From Corynespora cassiicola (taxonomy: Eukaryota; Ascomycota; Dothideomycetes; Pleosporales; Corynesporascaceae), in assembly GCA_022059125.1 (NCBI GenBank), contig JAEUWY010000004.1, forward strand, positions 186,001-250,000: 64,000 bases of DNA. The letters run 5' to 3'. A program made the translations under genes and the position numbers. The notes beneath the pieces were generated by a model. That model ran no database searches. It was not told the DNA's origin and worked only from the letters and a program-made list of their open reading frames with translations. Shown piece after piece: positions 55,884-64,000 of this stretch (position 1 is the first letter of the stretch; each line of letters starts with the position of its first letter).

Positions 55884-56470
55884 GACGTTTTGAAGCGTTG
55901 GAATCGGGTCATGTTTAGTAGCACATTGAGGTTTCAGAGCGGATAGAAATATTTGGTCAGGGGATGGCCTTGGAGGGAGTTTAGTATGGGATAGAGAATG
56001 AATAGGAACGAGATGTGAGAGAGGATTTGCAAAATTGTGTATGGATGTGTGATGGCTCATGTGTACATTAATGTTCTATACAAGATGACGGCCCAAAGGA
56101 AACGGAAGGAAACCAGAATGACGCTGAAATGCTAACGCTAATCCGTATCCCAGGCGCCGTGCGCCTGTTTGACTGCCCAGTCAGTCCCGCTAAAATCAAA
56201 AGGGATAGAAAAGTAGGTTGTCCAAGGTGGCGTTGGAAGATTTTATGGTTCCGTGGCCAGGGGTTTGGAGGGTAGAGGAAAAGTGCCGACCCATGTATAG
56301 ATGAAATCGTGCTCCGGGTGGGTGTTGTATCCGCGTCGCCGATGTCTTCGGAACCCAAGCCCAATCCCCACCCCTGGGTCCTTTCCTCTCATAACCTGTC
56401 CATTGCCCCTGTCCCCGTCTCGAGTCCTCATGTCCCCTTCCCAGCGCGCAAGCCACCGATGCCAAAGTGT
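55884..56470. other. convergent intergenic region
   Basis: Shared 3' region of the ArfGAP and SNARE genes; no gene seen. Confidence 0.6.
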
Positions 56471-56948
56471 CTAGAATATCAAACCCCAGATCCAGTACAG
56501 CACCAGCACGGCTCCCACGATCATGCCCGCCAACTTGAGGATCGCCACCTTATTCCCGCTCTGCGCCATGCGGCCAAGTCGTGTCGCGCTCCCTTTCAGC
56601 GTCGTGCCAAAGGTGGAAAAAGTCTCGCTCTGTTCACACATATCAGCGCTCGCTCCAAACATTTTCCCACTGCACTCTCAGGCATCACCCGATCCCGCAC
56701 GTCTTCCACAGCGCCCCCAGCCCGCACAAAAGTCCCCCTCCTCCAAACAGCCAGCCCAAGTCCCCTGCCAAAACCCCAGCCCTGACCCCAAAAACCAAAG
56801 GCAAAAGACGTACCGTACTGTCAATGACCCCCTGATCCCGCGCATTGTCGTAAATGTCAATCGTCACCCCGCGCAGCGCAGACACTTTGTTCGCCAACTC
56901 GTCCAACCTCGAGTTATTCTGCCGCTCGCGCTCATACGCATCCGACAT
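56471..56948 (-). CDS. SFT1: Qc-SNARE, SFT1/BET1-like
   Basis: Two exons, 56948-56814 and 56629-56471, give 97 residues, the same length as yeast Sft1. The first exon MSDAYERERQNNSRLDELAN begins the SNARE motif, which continues over the intron (GVIDST then SETFSTFGTTLKGS) with the central Gln layer residue not settled by eye, and one C-terminal membrane anchor (VAILKLAGMIVGAVLVLYWI) ends the protein. It would act in fusion of vesicles within the Golgi. The intron is long for this window (184 bp). BET1 is the alternative assignment. Confidence 0.8.
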
Positions 56949-57920
56949 GTTTCCTTCCTTGCCAACTGTGGTGGCTCGTCCGTTCGTTCGTTCGTTCGTC
57001 TGGGCAGGCAGGCGGCGGCGGCGGGTCGTGCGTTTCAGGAGAGTGAGCGCGGCGCGGATACCGTGGCAGGAAGTTTAACGTCTCCCAGTCGCCGCAAAGA
57101 TATGTATATAGTTTGCAAAGTGTGCGCGCGGAGCGTGCGTACCGTGGGTGCGTAGGTAGGTGTCGAGCAAGAACGGGGGGGTGGGCTCACGGGGTCAAGG
57201 CCCAGAAGTCGGAGGTTGCTCGGTGCCAAGAATAGAGCTTCATCCTATTGGTTGCAGGATTGAGGCGTGCATGCGGGGAAGGGGGTCCCTGGGAGGTGCA
57301 GGTGCAGTGGTGCCAGGTGGTAGGGCAGCGCGCAGGCGCAGGAGATCGCTGGATCTGGGGTCTGGATCTGAGCAGGCTTGAGACGTGGGCGTAGGCGTGG
57401 CGACTCTTTACTTTGACTTCATGTCTTGGTGTTGGAGCTTCTAAGTTTGTACAGCACGGCGCGATGGATGGATGGATGGATGGATGATACTAGTAGCAAA
57501 GACAAGTCTTCTCATGTCACGTCATGTTGGATTTGCAAAACAGTGTTCTTGAACGTTCGAATCAAAATGGAATTTTTTGTCGGCGCCGAAGAAGCCATGT
57601 GGTATCCTGGAGATCTTCTTTCGTGCTTGGGTATATGAAAACCTCCCCTTTTTCCTTCCTCCTGCTCTAAATAAAAAACAATGGTGGATGCGAAAATGAA
57701 CCCTATCCACGCTGCGCTGCGCATTACGATGCTATGATGACAATGTAGAAAAATAGTGAAAGGAACGATGCTAAGCCAACGGACCCGTCTAGATGATATG
57801 CCAACCCCGTAATCAGATGGGGAAAAGAAAAACAGCAAGGAATGCAGACGAACACCTCCCGTCTAATGGGTAACAATAAACTCCAAGCAACTTTTCAATC
57901 AAGGCAGACAATGTAGGCGT
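56949..57920. other. intergenic region with two short tandem repeats
   Basis: A CGTT repeat at 56981-56999 and a GATG repeat at 57463-57487. No gene seen. Confidence 0.6.
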
Positions 57921-59049
57921 CTACCAGAGGGTGTATCCACCGTCAATGATGACGTTGGAGCCAGTCATGTACGACGAGGCATCCGAAGCCAGCATGACGG
58001 CCAGGTTGTTGAGCTCGTCGACGTCACCGAGGCGGGCCTGGGGCGTCCTCTCGGTCCACATCTTCTTCTGGGCGTCAAGGGCAGGGACGCGGTTCAGGGC
58101 CGTGTCCATGTATCCGGGAGAGATGGAGTTGACGCGGATGCCGTACTGGGCCCACTCGGCGGCGAGCGACTTGACGAGCATGACAACGCCAGCCTTGGAC
58201 GCGTTGTAGCACGACTGCTGCTGGGGGTAGTTGACGATGCTGCCGGACATGGAGGCGACGAAGACCATGGACCCGCGGGTGCCGTTCTGGATCATGTGCT
58301 TGCCGACCGTCTGGGCGACGATGAAGGAGCCGTTCAAGTTGATGTTGATGAGGGTGCGGAAGCGGTCAATGTCGTAGGTCTCGGCGGGCATGTTGGAGCT
58401 AGGGGGAACTGTTAGAAGCGGTTTCGGAAGGCAGACAGTCAGGGGCAAACGTACTCAGCGATACCGGCGGAGTTGACGAGGACGTCAATGCGGCCGTAGT
58501 GGTCGGCAATCTGCTGGACAGTCTGCTCGACCATGGCCTCCTTGGTGATGTCGACGGGGTAGAACTTGCAGTCGACGCCAGTCTGCTCGGAGAGCTCGCG
58601 GGCGGCCTGCTCACCGTCCTGAAGGAGGTCGAGGATGGCAATTCCCTTGACGCCAGACTCAGCAAGAGCCTGGGCCATGTTGAAACCGAGACCGCGGCCA
58701 GCGCTACATGCACAATCAGCTTCGAGTCCAGCAAAAAAGGGGGCAACACAGAGGTAAAAACCTACCCAGTCACAACGGCGACCTTGTCGGTCAGGGTGAA
58801 CTTCTTCAAAGTAGGGGTAAGACGTTCAGCGATGGCGGGATCCAAGCGCTGAGCAACGGTCTTGATGTCCTCGCCCGGGGGCTTGACAACCGGCGGGGGC
58901 TCGTTCATGGGGACGGCCATGTCCTGGGAGAGCACGCTGGCCTGGTCGCGCTTCTTCGCGTCGGTGAAGTGGCGGACAGGAGCCTGAGCCCTGACAATGT
59001 TCACCCTGCGGGCAGCACCGGCGGCCCTGGATCCAAATCGGGACAGCAT
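57921..59049 (-). CDS. mitochondrial short-chain dehydrogenase, arabinitol/xylulose reductase type
   Basis: Three exons, 59049-58766, 58703-58455 and 58398-57921, give 336 residues. The first 30 residues are Arg- and Ala-rich without acidic residues, a likely mitochondrial leader. Then VVTGAGRGLGF (cofactor, near 93), NSAGIAD, Ser in FVASMSGSIVNY, and Y-N-A-S-K with the full catalytic pair. The ending YMTGSNVIIDGGYTLW is that of classical SDRs. The nearest fungal group reduces or oxidises sugar alcohols such as D-arabinitol or L-xylulose; the exact substrate is open. Part of the conserved right-hand segment. Confidence 0.88.
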
Positions 59050-62000
59050 TGTGAATGTGTGTGGTGTGTATGTGAAGGACGTGGGAGAAAGGGGTATCGA
59101 GGTATGGAGAGGCCGGAAGACGGAGGAGAGGTTGGAGGATCAATAAATGAAATCCAGCAGAGCAGAGACGGGGCTTATCAACCCTTCTTATCAATCAAGA
59201 GTTATCAAAATTTTCGTGCTATTTGTGGAGCACAAGGGAACGACGGCGAAAAATGCAAGCGGGTATGGAAGTAAGGGAGGCAAAAAAGAGGATACGCAGA
59301 CGGTCAACGAGCAAGCCGGCTTCCTCGAGGCCCGTTTTATAATGGAGCGCGCTGGCTTGACCGCCCCCCTCATCCCTCTCCGGACCCCCATTCGCAATGG
59401 CCAGGTCCCATGAAAAAAGGAGTCATGGCTCTAGGGCGTTGCCGTCGCAAGTTCTGGTCGACCGGCGGGCCCACGTGTGGAATGTCTTTTTGTGGAGAAT
59501 GGCGCAGGTCACGATGTTAGATGGAGGCTGTTCCGCTTGCACGTTTCGAAGAAAGCGGCGAGCGAAGGCGGACTTGGTGGGGAGTCTGGACCCTGATGCT
59601 CTTGGCCCAGGGTTGTCGTGCGCGCAGGCGCACAAGCACCGACTTGCTAAGGATGGGATGCACGCCGTGGGTCCTGGGTCCCGCAGTAGGCAAAGGATGG
59701 GCGGGTACCTGGTTTTGAGAGTCGGTCCGGAACGCTCACAGGCTTCGAAATTTTCTTGGTGGCTACTAGACTGGCTTCCATCGGGACTTGGCTATACCCA
59801 CAGGGCTAGGTCGCTAGCAATGGGTAATGTGGGAAGTGGGACTGAGGGCGAACGCTAGGACCCAGTTCCTAATCTTCACACACCGATATTTTGAGCCTGC
59901 GTGGAGCTGCGTTGCGCAGCGTGGGGACTGGCTGGCTGAGGACTGGCGGTTCAAGTCATGATGCATGCTGGGTGCGTAACGTCATCGGACGCCTGCTGTG
60001 CCTATCTCCGGACCCTCTCGGCTTGCTCTATACCGTATGCCTTGAGCTCATCTCTTCTCGAATCGTGCCTACTCCGGGCGCGCTGCGGCTCCGCGACGGG
60101 GCTATTGATGGGGTTCTACAGTCAGACTTTTTTTTTTTTCCCTCTCTCCCACGCCCCCTCCAACACTAGGCAGTACGCGGATATGCGGCTCAAGTCCATG
60201 TACCATGTTGGCAGGACCCAGTGTGAATCAACACCCAAGTCGTCTCACGCTCCGGGGAGCTGCGGCGCGGTGCAGGGTCTACGTCCGACACGCGGGAGCT
60301 TCATTTGTCGAGGAAGCGTTTTGGGCTTGCGTGGATGCCCGTCTTGCATTTGTAATGCGACCAGCGGAGACTTTGGGAGGGCCCCCCACTGCCAGTTATC
60401 CTGCGGGATAACGAGCAATAAATTAGGCTTTGTGCGTCGATGTTATTTGCGGTGGCGGGTGTGCACCTTGCGACCCCCACGTTTTTCACGATGTCAGGTG
60501 CCGCCGGGTTTCGCGAGGCGACGGGATGGAGAGCCCACGGCAGGAAAAGGGGGTTGTCCATGTGATGGGCCAGAGCCAGAAGCCCGAGGTTTCTTTTTTA
60601 ATTGCTGTCACTGTGCGCAGGCAGCGTGACCATCAAAAATCCATTTTTGGATTGCCATTATGTGGCCTCGAAAGCTCGGGGGCAGAGGGGGTGCGAAGGG
60701 GGTGCGAAGGGGGGGACAAGACGGCCGTCGTCGTGGCATCTTCTCCCCAGCTTCCATCGTGTTGACGAGAGACGTCGTGGCTACTCCGCGCGACAGATCG
60801 CTTTAGCGTGAGGCTACGCTTCGCTCCCGATCCCGTGAAGCTGCGAAAGGGATCGACGGTACATGAAGGTGCGTAGCCCTGCCCTCCAGGCGCTCGGCAC
60901 CTATCGTGAGGTGCACCCCGTTTCCTTCTAGAAGCTTTTTTTTTTCGCGTGCCGAAGTCCCTGAGTGGGGGCTCGGAGAGATGAGGGGCAAATCGGGTGT
61001 TTTCGGGCTCGTGCGAGGCTAAGCTCGAAAGCCGATCCATTGCCCTGTGGTTGGCTTAGGACCGCGGTCCTGGTGTTTGGAGGGCGTGGGAGGCTTCCGG
61101 TTGGACGTTCTTTGGCAATCTGAACGGTGAGATGGGATCAATGGGTCTGGGGTATGGCTGGCTGTCAAGGCGCCGTGGCGGAGCTGATGGATATAACGTC
61201 GTCTCATCCACCACGACATGCAAAGAAGGATTGAATGATGAACTCTGCAGGATAACACGAGGTCCATCTGGGGTGTTCCCTTTCATGGAATTCTCAGACA
61301 TTCAACTGCTTGTGGTTAACAGGATAGAAGCTGCCGCTGCTATCACTCCTGGACGGAGGCTGGACCCCTGGGTGCCTGACGTTTGACGCCATGCTGTATG
61401 TTCAGAACGCTCCTTAACACACAGGCCATGACTACTGTTATCTATCATGTTAGTCCCCGACATCCAATGGACAGAAACGTCGCCTGGGTAGCCCACTAGG
61501 GTAGAGCGGTTATGAAGGGTCCGTGCACACTTCTGCCCCAGCTGGATGATTTCTCGAGCCACCAATTCTTCGGAGGCTAGTTTTCTCCAGAGGAAGATGG
61601 AGTCTGCGCTAAAATACCTGTCTTCTCGGATATGGGAGGTGGGTCGCCCTTCGGGTAAGCTTCTGCAGTGATTTCCAAGTCCTGCACCGTCCGCGGTCCT
61701 TCCCGCCACGCACCCCACTGCCGCCGTATTGCCAGCACTATTCGTTTCATAAGCAATTTAGCTTGACGATTTTCTAATCGGTTAATAGCGCAATATCACA
61801 TGCTGCTACAGTTTCGAATTCAGTCCACTGGAGGCGCACTAACCTCCACATACGTTTAAGAATTAGAAAGTTTTAGTTCTTGGTTATCTCTTGTTCTATT
61901 GTTATCGAACTTACATTTTTTTCTTCGGTATCAATTTCTCGGTAGGTTTGCCACCTTTTGTTGATCTATGAATATTCCTGGGTTAACTTTAGTGGGTAAT

Positions 62001-63242
62001 CCACACTAAGCCAGCAAATTTGCGCTCACAGGTTTTCACCCTCACCATATATATCGTAGCCTTTCCAAGAAGCTTCTATGATATTGGACTTTGCTTCATT
62101 CCCGTCGACCCTTCTTTTCTGACCTGATCTTGCCGAAGAATCCACCTGTTGGACCTCGACGCGTATTGCTCAGTCATGACCTATTCATGACCCTCGTCGG
62201 TGGTGCTCATTAATGCGAGCAATCTATCCTCTCGGCCTAGATAGTGAGACGTTATAGAGTCTCCTCATTCGTGGCTAAGCCAAAGTGTAGTCATCACTCA
62301 TGGGAAAGATTACGCCAAATAGCCACTTCGTTGGGACACCCATTTCATCTCCTCATTTATATTTACTCTCCCAACTTTCTCTGCCCATCTACTCTCCATG
62401 TTTCCCGGTCAACTGTTTCTGTCCATTGGTGGATAGTACTGTATCTATGAGACGATGATAGTGGCTGCCTATTTAGCCTGTTCCAACCGAAGTTCCAGCC
62501 TTTATCACGTTCCTCACCCATTGAAAATCCAACTACCTGAATGTTAGTTCCAGCATAAAAAAATTTGAGGGCTTCAATAATACCAATCAAACTTCCAATT
62601 AGGTCATAATAGTAAAGATATACTGATCGCAAACAAAGACCAATAGTCAACGCATCTTTGGTGAAACCATCCTAGTTCAGTAGCGCTTCGCCTGAAGTCG
62701 TCTCTTCTGAGCATGCGGCCGAATTCTCCGACCTGCGGAAACTAGGCCAAAATCTCTTCGATGGATATATTCCTCGGTCAGAATCTTGTTTGCCATGGCA
62801 GCGTCGTCGTAAGGCCTCAGCGGCTGTCTTGACTCAATGCACCATCAGGTGGCAGAAACGACAGCAAAAGGAGGTAGTGGGCAAGCGAAGACATTAGGTT
62901 CTATGTTGGCAGTTTGACATCAACATTTTGTGGTCGAGAAGCTGTTGATCCAGCTTTAGTCTTTCTGTGCTTATTTTTCAGTGACGATTGTCACGAGCAC
63001 CTATGAAGGTCCGACACTACCTAGGTAATGCAGGTCAGTTTGTTGCGATGGCCGACTTAAAGTGCTCGAAGCCTGGCCGTCGCTGCGATTAGATCGGAAT
63101 AATGGCAGCTATAAAAGTAGATTTTGCGAACCAGCAAAAAAGTTTGCTGTAACAAAATTTTCCTCGAAGTATACTATCGCATACCCTCGCACATACGGGA
63201 AGGATGCAAGTCAAGCCCTTTCAGAGTGAGAGGGGCAAGAAG
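59050..63242. other. long gene-free stretch
   Basis: About 4.2 kb with normal to high G+C in its first half and no coherent gene on either strand. Frames such as 61302-61718 minus have no motif I recognise. Confidence 0.5.
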
Positions 63243-63249
63243 AAAAAAA
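63243..63249 (-). terminator. RNA polymerase III T-run terminator
   Basis: Eight A on the plus strand (63243-63250), so a T run on the minus strand right at the end of the 5S gene; seven lie beyond it. Confidence 0.8.
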
Positions 63250-63369
63250 ACATACGACAGCGGGTATTCGCTAGTGGTCACCCACCTAACTACTAATCCG
63301 CCGGTACGCTGCTTGAGTATGGCTGAGCGGACGGGAAGCCCTATTGTTCAGCGTCCTGTGGTCGTATGT
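63250..63369 (-). rRNA. 5S rRNA gene, dispersed copy
   Basis: 120 bases, the exact usual length. On the minus strand it starts ACATACGACCAC and ends GTCGTATGT, which pair to form helix I. It holds the conserved stretches GGGCTTCCCGTCCGCTCAGC and TAGTTAGGTGGGTGACCAC, and is followed by a T run. Helix II differs from the usual filamentous-fungal sequence on both strands in a way that keeps pairing (GGACGCTG with CAGCGTACC). A frame of 178 codons on the other strand is only a shadow of it. Confidence 0.9.
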
Positions 63370-63656
63370 ATCATATTGTCAACGTTTTTCATATATAAAA
63401 TAGCTGTGAATGCTCTTCTAGCAAGTAGTGGGCGAACAGAATTTATAGCTCGCGTAGTGCCTCCGGACGTCAACACCAACGCCACCACACTTATATACCT
63501 ATCTTACACCCTTATTTCCATCTTTCGTCATGTACGTTTACATTTATACGATTCTCTGGGATCGAATGTTGAATTACTTCAAATATCTACAGATCAGACT
63601 CGAATGAGGCTCTTAGTCCCTAGGTACATAAACCGAAAGCCAACAAATAGGCATGT

Positions 63657-64000
63657 TTAAGAAGTCAACTGAGACCCGTATCCAGTTCCTTCGCCCCGAA
63701 AAACGTCCGTCTGTAGGGTTTTCCCGTACGAAAACCCATTGAAGTGAACTTCATCATATACAGTTGCTGGCAGTTCCTTGAAGAAGGTTTGAATCTTTCT
63801 TGCCGATATCAAAAATCGCTGCTTCAGTTTCTCATACCCCTCATCAACAATCATATAGTCACGTTTCTTGATAATGCCATCAACCATCACATGCTTGACA
63901 TCGCCAACGCTGGCATGCAAGATGATAGCTGCAACTGGATCGTCCCAGCCCAACATGGAAGGTGACGTACCGCTCCAGACGACCAGGTCAGCCTTTGCAC
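63657..64000 (-). CDS. amidohydrolase, C-terminal part (5' end outside window)
   Basis: The frame is open to the window edge and gives about 113 residues: KADLVVWSGTSPSMLGWDDP, AAIILHASVGDVKHVMVDG, then a helical tail. These are the last strands of the composite beta-sandwich of the metal-dependent amidohydrolase superfamily, in the cytosine-deaminase / chlorohydrolase-like branch. The metal-binding His and Asp residues lie upstream, off the window. It would hydrolyse a C-N bond in a ring or side chain; the substrate is unknown. Confidence 0.8.
   Translation of the reverse strand, partial: AKADLVVWSGTSPSMLGWDDPVAAIILHASVGDVKHVMVDGIIKKRDYMIVDEGYEKLKQRFLISARKIQTFFKELPATVYDEVHFNGFSYGKTLQTDVFRGEGTGYGSQLTS

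Noticed and set aside
61302..61718. A 138-codon minus-strand frame
   Set aside because: Reads like protein in part, but has no neighbouring exons and no motif; left as unannotated.
63124..63660. A 178-codon open frame on the plus strand
   Set aside because: It runs through the 5S rRNA gene on the other strand and has no protein motif.

Overview
The window comes from a filamentous ascomycete (Pezizomycotina). Genes carry short (about 50-65 bp) GT-AG introns, 5S rRNA is present as a lone dispersed gene, and long A+T-rich blocks hold transposons ruined by repeat-induced point mutation (RIP: C-to-T and G-to-A decay full of stops). All coordinates and splice sites were read by eye; no search was run.

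Left half (1-40.7 kb): a secondary-metabolite cluster that mobile elements have split. It holds the 3' end of an O-methyltransferase, a XanA-like Fe(II)/2-oxoglutarate dioxygenase, a Baeyer-Villiger-type flavin monooxygenase, a UbiA prenyltransferase, an extra HMG-CoA synthase, two NAD(P)-dependent oxidoreductases, a second TauD-type dioxygenase, an NmrA-like protein and an MFS transporter. Prenyltransferase plus Baeyer-Villiger enzyme plus an extra mevalonate-pathway enzyme suggests a meroterpenoid. No polyketide synthase or terpene cyclase is in the window; they may lie to the left. Three near-identical palindromes (TCGGACWCCGA) sit in the promoters of five of these genes and fit the known AflR-type TCG-N5-CGA site. 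What looks like the regulator itself survives only as a C-terminal fragment between two ruined blocks.

Mobile-element core (7.3-31.5 kb): a RIPped Tc1/mariner transposon carries, inside its left inverted repeat, an intact 6.8-kb Ty3/gypsy chromovirus with identical 370-bp LTRs and a 5-bp target duplication. That element has a self-priming signal, a -1 frameshift site, a Gag with three extra Cys/His modules and, between pol and the 3' LTR, an antisense gene for a Zn2Cys6 plus coiled-coil protein. A heavily RIPped relative at 23.7-30.5 kb keeps the spacing of the same antisense zinc motif, so the gene is an old part of this family.

Right half (40.7-64 kb): two small single-pass membrane proteins, a seven-transmembrane protein, a gene-poor stretch with a fragment of a fungal-specific family, then conserved genes (BYE1-like, CCDC16/ZNF830-like, AGE2-like ArfGAP, SFT1-like SNARE, a mitochondrial-looking SDR), a 5S rRNA gene and the 3' end of an amidohydrolase. 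The change from accessory to conserved content falls near 49 kb.
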